Assembly: GCF_900103525.1 (NCBI RefSeq)
Contig: NZ_FNHN01000002.1
Span: forward strand, 62,001-126,000
Direction: 5' to 3'
Source of the DNA: Bacillus sp. OK048
GTDB lineage: Bacteria > Bacillota > Bacilli > Bacillales > Cytobacillaceae
DNA: 64,000 bases
In this document: one piece after another, positions 1 through 9,263 of the stretch
Numbering within the stretch: the stretch's first letter is position 1
How the letters are laid out: the number at the start of each line of letters is the position of its first letter
The notes under the pieces: model-generated
The model's input: only the letters and a program-made list of their open reading frames with translations
Told to the model about the DNA's origin: nothing
The model's database searches: none
Position numbers and translations under genes: made by a program

Positions 1-192
1 AATGGCTGTTCCTGCATTTGGCCCTTCACCTTTTCCAGTTTCACCATGACAAATCAAGCATTGTTTTTTATAGACTTTTTCTCCTGCAAAAATAGCTTCG
101 GTATTCTTTTTATTAAAGATATCACTATTTATTAGACAAACAACAATTCCAAAAATAATAAGTATATAGAGGCCATATAATATTTTTTTCAT
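1..192 (-). CDS. c-type cytochrome, C-terminus cut by window edge
   Basis: The reverse strand reads 64 codons from an ATG at 192 to the window edge without a stop. The N-terminus is a signal anchor (MKK followed by a hydrophobic stretch to about residue 22). A haem-attachment motif CLICH (CxxCH) follows at about residues 45-49, then a GKGEGPNAG segment typical of small monohaem cytochromes c. It is probably a membrane-anchored electron carrier outside the cytoplasmic membrane. It lies 10 bp downstream of the lipoprotein gene at 203-646, so the two are probably cotranscribed. The C-terminal part, including the Met ligand, is outside the window. Confidence 0.8.
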   Translation of the reverse strand, partial: MKKILYGLYILIIFGIVVCLINSDIFNKKNTEAIFAGEKVYKKQCLICHGETGKGEGPNAGTAI

Positions 193-202
193 AAGCTGTC
201 CC

Positions 203-646
203 TTATTTAGGTTCAGGAGTTGGTGTTGCCTCTCCATAATCTTCATATTTCTTATAAATTAAGTCACTGATTTTCTTAAGGCTTTTACCATCTTGATACA
301 TTTCTACCGAATCCTGCGCGATGTCTATACAAACATCACATGTTACACCGTGATCGGACCACTCGGTAACCGCATTTTCATCTCCAAATTGCCCTACAAA
401 GCAATCAAGATTACTTTTATGTCCAATCATTCCACAACTGCAAAAACAAGGAACACTAGCTAAAACCTCGGGATAGGTTGCTGCCATTGTATATGTCTCT
501 TCAATTTTTTCAGAAGTGTTCAAAACATAATCAGGTAATGGACTATGTTTCTTATCAAGGGTTAATTTTTCTTTATTTGAGCTGCAACCTACTGCAATTA
601 TGACTAGTAGGATACTGAAGAACATTAGTGTATAGACTTTTTTCAC
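203..646 (-). CDS. PCYCGC-motif lipoprotein
   Basis: 147-residue predicted lipoprotein. A short positively charged N-terminus and hydrophobic segment end in a lipobox with Cys at residue 21 (VGCSS). The core has the cysteine-rich motif PCFCSCG, then MIGHKSNLDCF and CDVCIDIAQ, which is the pattern of the Bacillus PCYCGC-motif family (function not established). The spaced Cys residues would suit metal binding or redox work at the outer membrane face, and the position next to a cytochrome c and near copper genes agrees with that, but this is inference. A palindromic motif lies upstream at 727-738. Confidence 0.75.
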   Translation of the reverse strand: MKKVYTLMFFSILLVIIAVGCSSNKEKLTLDKKHSPLPDYVLNTSEKIEETYTMAATYPEVLASVPCFCSCGMIGHKSNLDCFVGQFGDENAVTEWSDHGVTCDVCIDIAQDSVEMYQDGKSLKKISDLIYKKYEDYGEATPTPEPK

Positions 647-726
647 TTATCTGTCACCCCTTCGTTTGTGATGTAATTTCAGTTTAATTTTAGCAAACTA
701 AGTTCTGAACTGAACCAACTAATTAT

Positions 727-738
727 TACTATTTAGTG
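727..738. promoter_or_regulatory. putative operator TACTATTTAGTG
   Basis: A TACTA-TT-TAGTG near-palindrome lies 80 bp upstream of the PCYCGC lipoprotein start. The same 12-mer with one change (TACTATTTAGTA) lies upstream of the CcdA-like fragment at 42565-42576, and a longer form lies upstream of the intact CcdA-like gene at 13909-13924. Recurrence upstream of three genes of related neighbourhood suggests a shared regulator; which one is unknown. Confidence 0.35.
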
Positions 739-769
739 AAGTTTTAAAACTTTGAAGCCGAGAAAGAGT

Positions 770-806
770 TAAAAAAATAGCCTTAGTCCAATTAAGGACT
801 AAGGCT
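770..806 (-). terminator. intrinsic terminator of efp
   Basis: A perfect 11-bp stem (AGCCTTAGTCC at 779-789 with its complement at 796-806) and a 6-base loop, followed on the reverse strand by a T run (the A run at 771-777). It lies just past the efp stop codon. Confidence 0.85.
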
Positions 807-811
807 TAGTA

Positions 812-1372
812 TTATGCACGTGAGACGTATGAAGCTTCAGTTGTGTTAATGATCAATTTGTCACCTTGATTAATGAAGAATGGAACTTGAACGTGAAGTC
901 CAGTTTCAAGGGTTGCTGATTTTGTACCACCTGATGATGTATCACCTTTTATTCCTGGCTCTGTTTCAGCAACTTCTAATACAACCGTGTTTGGCAGTTC
1001 AACACCAAGTGTTTCATGTCCGAACATCATGATATGAACTTCCATGTTTTCTTTTAAAAACTTTAGTTCATATTCAATATTGTTTTCTTGAAGCTCCACT
1101 TGTTCGTAAGATTCCATATCCATAAACACATGCTGATCACCACTAGCATATAGGTATTGCATTTTACGATTATCAATTTGTGCTTTTTCAACCTTCTCAC
1201 CAGCACGGAATGTTTTCTCTTGGATTGCTCCATTACGAAGGTTACGAAGCTTAGAACGTACAAATGCCGCGCCTTTTCCTGGTTTAACATGTTGGAAATC
1301 AAGAACGCGCCAAAGCCCGCCATCCACTTCAATGGTTAGACCGGTTTTAAAATCATTAACAGAAATACTCAT
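812..1372 (-). CDS. efp: elongation factor P
   Basis: 186 residues, the usual length for bacterial EF-P. N-terminal KOW-like domain ([22 protein letters not shown] type start, here MSISVNDF) with the conserved loop [15 protein letters not shown] around residues 31-45 that in Bacillus carries the modified Lys, followed by two OB domains ending in [20 protein letters not shown] relieves ribosome stalling at polyproline stretches. The ATG is preceded by AGGAGGATAAAAC. It lies 20 bp after papA as in B. subtilis, but the next gene downstream here is a lipoprotein rather than spoIIIAA. Confidence 0.97.
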   Translation of the reverse strand: MSISVNDFKTGLTIEVDGGLWRVLDFQHVKPGKGAAFVRSKLRNLRNGAIQEKTFRAGEKVEKAQIDNRKMQYLYASGDQHVFMDMESYEQVELQENNIEYELKFLKENMEVHIMMFGHETLGVELPNTVVLEVAETEPGIKGDTSSGGTKSATLETGLHVQVPFFINQGDKLIINTTEASYVSRA

Positions 1373-1392
1373 GTTTTATCCTCCTATGTCGA

Positions 1393-2454
1393 TTACAAAA
1401 TAATAAGTTCTTTTGTTGAATGGGTAAGTGCATCATTATGGTCTTTGGTAATGAGAGTATCATCCTCAATCCGAACCCCGCCAAGTCCTGGTATGTAGAT
1501 ACCTGGTTCAACCGTAACAATCATGCCTGGTTCAAGAACCAAATCTGAACGGAAAGAAAGAGTTGGACCTTCATGTACTTCAAGGCCAATACCATGTCCA
1601 GTTGAATGTCCGAAATATTCTCCATAACCTTTTTCTGTTATGTAATCTCTTGTAAGTGCATCTGCCTTTTTACCTGTGATTCCTGGCTTTATTCCAGCCA
1701 TTCCCCTCAGTTGTGCTTCTAAAACGATATCGTAAATTTCCTTCAGCTTTGCCTCAGGTTCACCTACTGCTACTGTTCTAGTGATGTCAGATACATAACC
1801 GTCATAATAAGCACCAAAGTCCAAGGTTACAAAATCTCCTTTTTCAATCACCTTGTCACTAGCAACACCATGCGGGAGCGCAGAACGATGCCCAGAGGCA
1901 ACAATGATATCAAAGGAAGAAGAAGCTGCTCCTGCCTTTCTCATAAAGAACTCAAGTTCATTGGATACGTCAAGCTCCGTTTTTCCCGGACGAATAAAAT
2001 CCAATATATGTTTAAACGCAGCATCAGCAATATCTGCTGCCACCTTTAATATCTTAATCTCAGCTTCCGTCTTAATCAAGCGTAACTTTTCAATTACACC
2101 TGAAACTGGAATAAGTTCTGTTTCAACTTCTTTTTCATAAGCTTTATAGGACGAAAAAGTTAAATGATCTTCTTCAAAACCGAGTTTTTGAATACCTAGT
2201 TTTTTTGCTTGTTTCGCTACTTCTTCCACAAGCGTTCCTGTCATTTTAATAACTTCATACCCTTCACATTGGGATGAGGCTTGTTCTACATATCGAAAAT
2301 CGGTAATAAATTGCGCCGTGTCAGAACTAATTAAAACCACTCCAGATGAACCAGTAAAATTTGTCATATATCGACGATTATACTGACTGGTGATTAAAAA
2401 ACCGTCAATTCCATATGTAGAAAAACTCGATCTTAATTTATCTATTTTACCCAT
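1393..2454 (-). CDS. papA: Xaa-Pro aminopeptidase (M24B family)
   Basis: 353 residues, the length of the B. subtilis YqhT/PapA group. N-terminal creatinase-like domain (about 1-125) and C-terminal pita-bread metallopeptidase domain. The dinuclear metal ligands are visible: DFGAYYDGYVSD (two Asp), GHSTGHGIGLEVHEGP (His) and TVEPGIY plus GVRIEDD (two Glu). It removes N-terminal residues preceding proline and makes sense next to efp, which handles proline-rich translation. It precedes efp by 20 bp, so an operon is likely. Confidence 0.95.
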   Translation of the reverse strand: MGKIDKLRSSFSTYGIDGFLITSQYNRRYMTNFTGSSGVVLISSDTAQFITDFRYVEQASSQCEGYEVIKMTGTLVEEVAKQAKKLGIQKLGFEEDHLTFSSYKAYEKEVETELIPVSGVIEKLRLIKTEAEIKILKVAADIADAAFKHILDFIRPGKTELDVSNELEFFMRKAGAASSSFDIIVASGHRSALPHGVASDKVIEKGDFVTLDFGAYYDGYVSDITRTVAVGEPEAKLKEIYDIVLEAQLRGMAGIKPGITGKKADALTRDYITEKGYGEYFGHSTGHGIGLEVHEGPTLSFRSDLVLEPGMIVTVEPGIYIPGLGGVRIEDDTLITKDHNDALTHSTKELIIL

Positions 2455-2555
2455 CTTCTCCCACTCCCTTGTATGTAATCTGTAGAAAACTTTCCATATG
2501 AAATAATATCAGAATTTATTTTAACACATCTAAGTACTTTAAGACTAATAAAGCG

Positions 2556-3059
2556 TTAAGATGCTGTCTCATTAACTTCCATATGATTGATTTGGTATTC
2601 ATAATTAATGGAATACCCAATGAATAATCCATAAATTAAATATAAACAAATGGTCGTAATAAAAGTATTACGGCTTAATTCTAAAAATGGCTTCATACTA
2701 GTAAAGAGTGGATTTAATACAACATATACTAGTAAAAATAAGGTGATACCGTAACCAAAGCCTATCCAGATACCATTCAATTTTTTTAGTGCAATGGAAT
2801 AAACAAAAGCTGCACCAACGGATAACATTCCTAGTAATAGTATCGAGATAATCGTTCCAAGCCATTCATTTTTCCATTTCCCTAAAGCCCATGGTTCAAG
2901 TATGACATTAGGACGAATTTCAGTGAAGTTAAAGTAGTATGCAAAAAAACCAATGGTTCCCCAAAAAAGACCTCCAAATAACCCTGTCCAGAAAACATGT
3001 GCAGTAAAAGACATGGGTTTTGGGTAATTTGATTTCTTTGGCTCATTAACCATAACCAT
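2556..3059 (-). CDS. yqhR: YqhR-like membrane protein
   Basis: 167-residue integral membrane protein with four hydrophobic segments (about 22-42, 68-90, 98-118 and 133-153). It matches the position and character of B. subtilis YqhR, whose function is not established. Two starts are possible: the ATG at 3059 lies only 3 bases after AAGGAGG, while the ATG at 3053 lies 9 bases after it and is the better start. In B. subtilis aroQ lies between yqhR and papA and yqhQ upstream; neither is present here. Confidence 0.75.
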   Translation of the reverse strand: MVMVNEPKKSNYPKPMSFTAHVFWTGLFGGLFWGTIGFFAYYFNFTEIRPNVILEPWALGKWKNEWLGTIISILLLGMLSVGAAFVYSIALKKLNGIWIGFGYGITLFLLVYVVLNPLFTSMKPFLELSRNTFITTICLYLIYGLFIGYSINYEYQINHMEVNETAS

Positions 3060-3392
3060 CTACCTCCTTAAAAAAGTATGATACCTAATACTTTTATCCA
3101 ACAGAATTCCACCATATTATGCCCTTTCCTTTCCTTACACTTGCATAAATTAAATATTTTAATTGGAAATATTATGTCATCCTAGAGGTTTTTTCTTGTT
3201 TGAAGTAGAATAAAATTAAGTACATACAAAAATTCACACATAGTCTCTTGATATACCTCTATTTACCTATTTTATCCATTAATTAAACAATAGAAGACAT
3301 GCTTAGATAACATCGATGGCTGGAGATTAGCAAAAACATTACTTTTTATGTGTTTAAAAAATTAAGAAAATGCTTATGATGCTCTTAGGGAG
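3060..3392. other. gene-free region between yqhR and yqhP
   Basis: AT-rich, about 330 bp between divergent genes. It should hold both promoters. I see no convincing ORF, hairpin or repeat. In B. subtilis yqhQ would lie in this neighbourhood. Confidence 0.6.
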
Positions 3393-3401
3393 GTGGCGTT
3401 C

Positions 3402-3785
3402 TTGAAAAATCGGATTTCCGTTCCTTTGGTTGGTAGTGTTATTGTTCTAGGAATAATTGGAATTATTGGAGCATTTACTAGTAATCCTATTGGTTTTCTT
3501 CAAAGTATTGCAGTCTTTGCATTAGTCGGCTTAGCCATATTCTACGTTTTCCGTCTAATTGCAAAAGCAAATCCCCAAAAAAAAGAGCAGCAAGCGTTTA
3601 TTAAAGCAGCTAAGAAATCAAAAAAGCGATTGCAATCTAAAACTGGAGAACAGCAGACTAAAAGTTCTTCTTTGGGCTCGCTAGCTTCTTTAAAGAAAAG
3701 CAATAAGATAAAAAAGAAATCTCCAGTTCACTTAACAGTCATCGATGGTAAAAAAGGCAAAAAGAAAAATCGAGCGTCCTTATAA
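3402..3785 (+). CDS. yqhP: YqhP-like (SA1362-type) small membrane protein
   Basis: Two adjacent membrane segments (about residues 7-27 and 30-50 from the chosen start), then a strongly basic Lys/Ser-rich tail of about 75 residues. Its location and form match YqhP of Bacillus; no function is known. A GTG at 3393 is in frame but overlaps the ribosome binding site AGGGAGG (3387-3393). The TTG at 3402 sits 8 bases after that site and is chosen, giving 127 residues. It converges with yqhO, with a shared terminator between. Confidence 0.7.
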   Translation: MKNRISVPLVGSVIVLGIIGIIGAFTSNPIGFLQSIAVFALVGLAIFYVFRLIAKANPQKKEQQAFIKAAKKSKKRLQSKTGEQQTKSSSLGSLASLKKSNKIKKKSPVHLTVIDGKKGKKKNRASL

Positions 3786-3799
3786 ACGTTCGATTTTTT
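3764..3799. terminator. bidirectional terminator, yqhP / yqhO
   Basis: Stem AATCGAGCG / CGTTCGATT (one G-U pair on one strand) flanked by an A run on the left and a T run on the right. It overlaps the last codons of yqhP and serves the convergent yqhO as well. Confidence 0.7.
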
Positions 3800-3815
3800 C
3801 TTGTATTTCAATTCT

Positions 3816-4709
3816 TTAATAACACCAAGAAGCAAAAAACTTTTTAGCTGCATTCCTTCCCAATTCAAATAACTCTTGTTTCTTTTCATCAGTCAAATCA
3901 AACTCAATGGACAATCCACCTTCACTAGGGATAAAAATGATATTTTTTTCATGTCTTCTGGAAATATAACGTGAATCATGTGCATCCTTCATTGTTTCAA
4001 ACAATGCACCAAACAGTTGAATAGCATTTTTAATCTGATGTTTTTCATGCTCGTATTCATTAGCGCTTAACTTAATCCCAATTACTGGTCTTATTTTTTG
4101 GAGATTATCCCGGTCGAAGAGCCACATCGGGAAATTGCTCAATACCCCTCCATCCACTATTATATTGACACCATCCATTGATTTTAGTTTTACAGGTTCA
4201 AAAAAATAGGGAATACTACAGCTCATTCTTACTGCTTTCGCAATTGAAAAAGATCCAGGTGCAATACCGTATTTCACTAGGTCATCAGGTAGGACAACTA
4301 ATCGGCCGTTCGATAAATCAGATGCAATGATTCTTAGGTTTTGAGGAGGTAAATCTGAAAATGTCCTTACTCCCTTTGCAGCTAATTTTTCTCCTATCCA
4401 TTTCTCCAACTCATTTCCTTTATATAATCCCAACTTCCAATAAACAAACAGCCATTTAGCAAAGGGAAACGGAATGACCATTTTCCGAGAATCAAGAAAC
4501 TTTGTTAAATCAAGCTCATCAAGAAGCCGTTCTATTTCATCACTTCCATACCCGGCAGCAATAAACGCAGCTACAATCGAGCCTGCACTCGTCCCGGCGA
4601 CTCGTTCAAATTGAAGACCTCTTTTTTCAATTTCTTCGATGGCCCCAATAAGCGCAAAACCTTTAATGCCTCCTCCAGAAAAAACACCGTCTATTTTCAT
4701 GGCAGTCAC
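3816..4709 (-). CDS. yqhO: patatin-like phospholipase
   Basis: 297 residues. Patatin fold signatures are complete: oxyanion loop GGGIKGFALIGA (about 10-21), nucleophile elbow GTSAGS (Ser about 42) and the catalytic Asp in DGGVLSNFP (about 187-195). It should be a Ser-Asp dyad lipid acyl hydrolase; its natural substrate is not known. No signal peptide is visible, so it is probably cytoplasmic or peripheral at the membrane. In B. subtilis mntR and lipM follow on this side; here splB and the accessory region follow instead. Confidence 0.9.
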   Translation of the reverse strand: MTAMKIDGVFSGGGIKGFALIGAIEEIEKRGLQFERVAGTSAGSIVAAFIAAGYGSDEIERLLDELDLTKFLDSRKMVIPFPFAKWLFVYWKLGLYKGNELEKWIGEKLAAKGVRTFSDLPPQNLRIIASDLSNGRLVVLPDDLVKYGIAPGSFSIAKAVRMSCSIPYFFEPVKLKSMDGVNIIVDGGVLSNFPMWLFDRDNLQKIRPVIGIKLSANEYEHEKHQIKNAIQLFGALFETMKDAHDSRYISRRHEKNIIFIPSEGGLSIEFDLTDEKKQELFELGRNAAKKFFASWCY

Positions 4710-4789
4710 TCCTAAAGGTAACTTATTGTTACATCTTTAAGCAGAAGATAACAGAAATAGTACGGTGTACAGGTATAAAATTTATTTTT

Positions 4790-5815
4790 CTACGTGAAAT
4801 ATTCAACAACAGCATTTGGAAAATATTCTTCAATATAATTGCGAATCGTGGTTTCTAATTCTTTTGCTTCTTCTGTAGGATATACGTATTTTCCTATTCC
4901 ATAACGCCCCCATTTATATTTTCGCTTTTCTTCATCCATTTCTAGCTTTGTTTTTGGATACCGCTTAGCAATGACATTTTTTGCTGGTTTAGTAAACCGG
5001 TGTTGAATAAGTTCAAACGTTAAATCTGGTATTTCTATTCCCGCAAGCTCATTACTTAACCGTTCGAATAGTTCATGATAGCCCTGTTTCCAATCTTCAT
5101 GCAAATAAATAGGTGCAACAATAAACCCTAATGGATAATTTGCTTTTGCGACCTTTCTAGCAGCAGCCAGACGATCTTCAAAGGATGATGTCCCTGGCTC
5201 AAAGTTTTTTATTACGTAGCGTGAATTTACACTAAAGCGAAACCTTGTTTTACCATTGTGATTGGCATCAAGGAGATGATCGACATGATGGAATTTCGTA
5301 ACAAATCGGAGTCTTCCAAACTCTGACTGTCCAATAAATTCGATGGTCTTCTTTAGTGAGTGCGTTAAATGATCCAAACCAACGATGTCCGAGGTACAAG
5401 CGGCTTCAAATCTTGTTATTTCTGGCTTGCGCTCATCCATGTATTTTTGTGCTTGTTCAAATATTTCATCTAGGTTTACATAGGTGCGAATATAGGGTTT
5501 GCTGCCAAGTGTCGTTTGTAAATAGCAATAATGGCAATGTCCCATGCACCCTGTAGCCAAAGGGATGGCATATTCAGCTGAAGGCTTAGATGTATCAAAT
5601 TTGAGTGTCTTTCTAATTCCTACAACAAGTGTTGATTTTGCATTTCGGTATTTCTGATTTTCATTTTCCCCTGGCAAATCGCGAATCTGGTTATGGGAAG
5701 TAGTCTCTCGGATTTCAAGATTCAATTTTTCAAATTTCTCTTTCAGTTCTCTTCCGAGCGGATATTCTAGAGCTCTCGGTTCAAAATACACTAATTGCGG
5801 CATAAATGGTTCCAA
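4790..5815 (-). CDS. splB: spore photoproduct lyase
   Basis: 341 residues, close to B. subtilis SplB along the whole length. The radical-SAM motif CMGHCHYC (CxxxCxxC, about residues 89-96) binds the [4Fe-4S] cluster. The conserved Cys of EAACTSDIVGLDHLTH is the H-atom donor position known for the family. The C-terminus GRYGIGKYVYP...FPNAVVEYFT is also typical. It repairs the thymine dimer spore photoproduct during germination, so the organism forms endospores. No splA is seen upstream. The start may be the ATG at 5815 or the one at 5803 before PQLVYFEP. Confidence 0.96.
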   Translation of the reverse strand: MEPFMPQLVYFEPRALEYPLGRELKEKFEKLNLEIRETTSHNQIRDLPGENENQKYRNAKSTLVVGIRKTLKFDTSKPSAEYAIPLATGCMGHCHYCYLQTTLGSKPYIRTYVNLDEIFEQAQKYMDERKPEITRFEAACTSDIVGLDHLTHSLKKTIEFIGQSEFGRLRFVTKFHHVDHLLDANHNGKTRFRFSVNSRYVIKNFEPGTSSFEDRLAAARKVAKANYPLGFIVAPIYLHEDWKQGYHELFERLSNELAGIEIPDLTFELIQHRFTKPAKNVIAKRYPKTKLEMDEEKRKYKWGRYGIGKYVYPTEEAKELETTIRNYIEEYFPNAVVEYFT

Positions 5816-6010
5816 ATTGTTTTCCTCTTTTCAATCTTTTTTTATAGTATGAGCAATTATTTTATAAACATGGTTCATAATTTGGTTATATTTTGGCTAC
5901 AAATTGTTCACTATAGCACTCTCTTTCTTCATATCATCAACATAAAAATTCTCTATACTTTACCTACTAATTCGTTAATGTTTATTAACAAGTAAAGGCA
6001 GGGAACTCTT

Positions 6011-7801
6011 ATGAGCATAAAAAGAGAAAGCATAAAGGTGTATGAGATGACTTGTACATCATGCGAGAAGCGGGTTGAAAGGACAGTAAAAAAATTAGAT
6101 GGAGTAGTAAATGTAAAAGCTAGTTTTAGCGGTCAATTTGCGGAAATTGAATATGATGATAATTTATGCGACTTGAAAAAAATAAAAAATTCTATTCAAA
6201 GCGTAGGTTATAGTTCAGAAAAGCCTAAAGACTTTAAGTTTATCGGCATTATGATTGCGGTAGCAGTTGTTGTATTGCTTGGGATCAACACTGGGAACTA
6301 CAATATGGAAGACCAGTTAAATAATGCCTCTTATGCCGTATTATTTGTTGTAGGGGTCATTACCTCAATTCATTGTGTAGGAATGTGCGGCGGTATCATG
6401 CTTTCCCAAAGTATTGGAAAAGAAAGCAAGAGTAAATTTGAAGCCATAAAACCTGCACTTTTATATAATGCTGGAAGGGTAGTCGCCTATACGATTCTTG
6501 GTGGGGTTATTGGTGCCATTGGTTCTGTTTTTGCTCTATCTCTTACTGCTAAAGCAGGATTACAGTTATTTGCAGGTATTTTCATGATTATGATGGGCTT
6601 TAATATGTCAGGGTTTAAGGCTTTTAGAAAATTCCAAATTAAATTACCTACCGTCGCCTGTAAAGCAATGAGGAAACCGAAAGCTCCGTTCTTTGTCGGG
6701 CTTCTCAACGGGTTAATGCCATGCGGTCCATTACAAACGATGCAAATATTCGCACTAGGAACAGGCAGTGCTGCGGCTGGTGCTCTATCAATGTTTATGT
6801 TTTCAATCGGAACGGTCCCATTAATGCTGACCTTTGGAGCATTATCCGGTTTATTAAGTAAAGGGTACACAAAGAAAATCCTTAAATTTAGCGGTGTATT
6901 AATCATTATGCTCGGTATTATTATGAGTAATAGAGGACTTGCCCTCGCTGGTATGAATATAAGCCCGATGGCTATTATGTCAAGTGCTGGTGCCTTCGGC
7001 GAGATAAGCGCCTCATCAGACACATCCAGTGCAATTAAGGCAACCATTAAAGACGGTGTTCAGGTATTGAATATGACAGCTAATGGTTACGGCTACACTC
7101 CAAGAACCCTTTATGTCCAAAAAGGAATGCCTCTTAAATGGGTGGTTGAAGGCGAAAAAATTACTGGCTGTAATAATACAATTGTAGTGCCAGACATGAA
7201 TATTCAACAGAAGCTACAAAGTGGGAATAACCTAATTGAATTCACACCTGGGGATGAAGATCTAAATTTCAGCTGTTGGATGGGAATGAAACGTGGAGTA
7301 ATTAAGGTTGTAGATGATCTTGAATCAATAGCTGCATCTAGTAGTGATGGTGATGGACTTGATACTGCCGTTGCTGCAGCACCTGAACAACCCGCTAAGC
7401 CTAGTATTTATGGAGATGATTTTACTAAGATAGCGACAGACCGCTTAGTTAAAGTAGCCGAAGTTGCTGGGAACGAGCAGACAATTACAGTTACTGGAAC
7501 TGGATATGAATTTGAACCTTTAATCATGGTAGTAAATAAAGGGCTCACTACCAGAATGGCATTAGACTTAACTTCCTTTGATAATGCTGACGGGTACTTT
7601 ATGATTTTGAATACAACAACAAAACAAATTGTTACTGATTTTACAGGTACAAGAGGAATGAATAATATTGAGTTCTCTATTAGAGATAGTGGGTCTTATG
7701 GTATCTTTTTAAATGAGCAAGAATTACTTGGTATCATTGAAGTTGTGGATGATCTAAATTCAATAGATTTAGAGAAAGTCAGGGGAAAATATTTACAATA
7801 A
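6011..7801 (+). CDS. HMA-SafE/CcdA-like-cupredoxin copper fusion protein
   Basis: 596 residues with four parts. Residues 1-68 are an HMA copper-binding domain with MTCTSC (Cys15, Cys18). Residues 75-315 form a polytopic domain of the SafE/DsbD_2 type with HCVGMCGG (His121, Cys122, Cys126) and LMPCGP (Cys238). Residues about 345-436 look like a cupredoxin with probable copper ligands Cys387, Cys422 and Met424/426. Residues about 485-590 are a second cupredoxin-like repeat with no Cys or His ligands, so it has probably lost metal binding. The order suggests capture, transmembrane handling and extracytoplasmic delivery or export of copper; this is inference. No CsoR-type box was seen upstream. 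A strong terminator follows. Confidence 0.8.
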   Translation: MSIKRESIKVYEMTCTSCEKRVERTVKKLDGVVNVKASFSGQFAEIEYDDNLCDLKKIKNSIQSVGYSSEKPKDFKFIGIMIAVAVVVLLGINTGNYNMEDQLNNASYAVLFVVGVITSIHCVGMCGGIMLSQSIGKESKSKFEAIKPALLYNAGRVVAYTILGGVIGAIGSVFALSLTAKAGLQLFAGIFMIMMGFNMSGFKAFRKFQIKLPTVACKAMRKPKAPFFVGLLNGLMPCGPLQTMQIFALGTGSAAAGALSMFMFSIGTVPLMLTFGALSGLLSKGYTKKILKFSGVLIIMLGIIMSNRGLALAGMNISPMAIMSSAGAFGEISASSDTSSAIKATIKDGVQVLNMTANGYGYTPRTLYVQKGMPLKWVVEGEKITGCNNTIVVPDMNIQQKLQSGNNLIEFTPGDEDLNFSCWMGMKRGVIKVVDDLESIAASSSDGDGLDTAVAAAPEQPAKPSIYGDDFTKIATDRLVKVAEVAGNEQTITVTGTGYEFEPLIMVVNKGLTTRMALDLTSFDNADGYFMILNTTTKQIVTDFTGTRGMNNIEFSIRDSGSYGIFLNEQELLGIIEVVDDLNSIDLEKVRGKYLQ

Positions 7802-7803
7802 TA

Positions 7804-7845
7804 GAAAAGAGCTTTGGTAATCAATTGATTATCAAAGCTCTTTTT
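7804..7845 (+). terminator. terminator of the copper fusion gene
   Basis: Long stem AAAGAGCTTTG...ATCAA TTGAT...CAAAGCTCTTT followed by TTTTT, immediately after the stop codon at 7801. Confidence 0.9.
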
Positions 7846-7892
7846 CCCGATATAAATCATTTTAGACGTAAAGAAAATACCCAGGTTTAGTG

Positions 7893-9263
7893 TTAATGAG
7901 TTGGATCAAAATAGATTCTCACTGTAGTGCCTACACCTTCTTCACTATCAATCTTAATCATTGCATTATGAAGTTCTAAGATATTCTTAACAATCGTTAA
8001 TCCGAGGCCAGCTCCTTCTATTTGATTCCTGCTTTTATCTCCTCTATAAAGCCTTTCGAAAATAAAAGGTAAATCTTCCTGCTTAATACCTATACCATTA
8101 TCAATTAACTCTACTATAATGTTTTTATTTTCTTTATATAGTTTTATAAGAATCTTTCCATTATTATTTGTGAATTTCAGAGAATTTGATAATAAGTTAA
8201 TAAATACTTGTTTTATTTTGTCCTTATCGCCAATAATTTGATAGTTTTCATCGGATAGAATCATAAACTCTATATTAATATTCTTATTTTCGGCAGCCAT
8301 AAAAAAATCTCTGCTTATTTCTGTAATTAAATCATCCACGTATATGGTTTCATAATTTAGCTTGATACTCTCTGATTCAAACTCCTTTAATAGATTCAAG
8401 TCATTAATCAATTTTCCAAATCGGATAACTTCCTCATTTAAATAATGTAATCCTTCTTTTGTTACAGGAAATACCCCATCAATCATGGCTTCAAGATTAT
8501 TTTGCAAAACATTTAATGGTGTCCTAATCTCATGGGTAATATCCGATACCAGCCGCTTCCTAAGTGTATCCTGATAATTTAATTTTTCAGCTAGGATGTT
8601 AATACTCTTTCTTAAATCCTCTAATTCTTCTATATTGCTATTGATATTCGATTTTGCATTAAAATTCCCATGTGATAAGCTAACCGACATCTTCGCTACC
8701 TCCCGAATCGGGGTAGAAAATTGTTTTGAAAAAAACAGACTAAAACTACCAATGATGATGAGTGTTAGAACTCCACTGGCAACAATGCTTTTATTTATTG
8801 CAGATTTGAAGGTTAAATCCTCTTCCGATAGTAGGACGGATGAATATTGTCCAATATCGACAAAGCCAACTACTTTTCCATCTACAATTATTTCAAACGA
8901 TTTAGTTGTATAAACACCATTATCTTGAACAGACATTTCACCAATATGAATTTGATTTAATAGTTCCTCTGGGTCCATTCCCCAAACAGGCTGTTTGTTG
9001 CGATCCATAAGTGTCAAACAATAGTTACCCATATAAGCTTCGTGCATTAATTCAATCCCGGTATTTTTCGTCCATTTCCCTTCCCTTTTATAGGCTTCTT
9101 CAAAATAAGTAACAATTCTCTCGTATCTCTTGTTTTGAATATCGAGCATGTATTGATTGAATTTATGTGAGACAGTAAAATTAACAAAAATGGTAACAAG
9201 CAGGATGGCTGCAACAGCACATAACACAAATAAGATGCTTAATCTTCTGCTGATAGATTGCAT
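7893..9263 (-). CDS. membrane sensor histidine kinase
   Basis: 456 residues. TM1 at about 10-31, extracytoplasmic sensor of about 125 residues (32-158), TM2 at about 160-179, HAMP at 180-232, HisKA with phospho-acceptor His244 in SDITHEIRTP, and an HATPase domain with N, G1 and G2 boxes (NLLSNSLKF, DNGIGI, GAGLGLTIV). It starts directly after the stop codon of its response regulator (TAAATG), so the pair is translationally coupled. The copper genes on both sides suggest a metal or envelope signal, but the sensor domain has no clear metal motif apart from a few His residues. The ligand is unknown. Confidence 0.92.
   Translation of the reverse strand: MQSISRRLSILFVLCAVAAILLVTIFVNFTVSHKFNQYMLDIQNKRYERIVTYFEEAYKREGKWTKNTGIELMHEAYMGNYCLTLMDRNKQPVWGMDPEELLNQIHIGEMSVQDNGVYTTKSFEIIVDGKVVGFVDIGQYSSVLLSEEDLTFKSAINKSIVASGVLTLIIIGSFSLFFSKQFSTPIREVAKMSVSLSHGNFNAKSNINSNIEELEDLRKSINILAEKLNYQDTLRKRLVSDITHEIRTPLNVLQNNLEAMIDGVFPVTKEGLHYLNEEVIRFGKLINDLNLLKEFESESIKLNYETIYVDDLITEISRDFFMAAENKNINIEFMILSDENYQIIGDKDKIKQVFINLLSNSLKFTNNNGKILIKLYKENKNIIVELIDNGIGIKQEDLPFIFERLYRGDKSRNQIEGAGLGLTIVKNILELHNAMIKIDSEEGVGTTVRIYFDPTH

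Noticed and set aside
6487-7047. 186-codon reverse-strand frame
   Set aside because: It mirrors the strongly conserved copper fusion gene on the other strand; hydrophobic only because of that gene's membrane helices.
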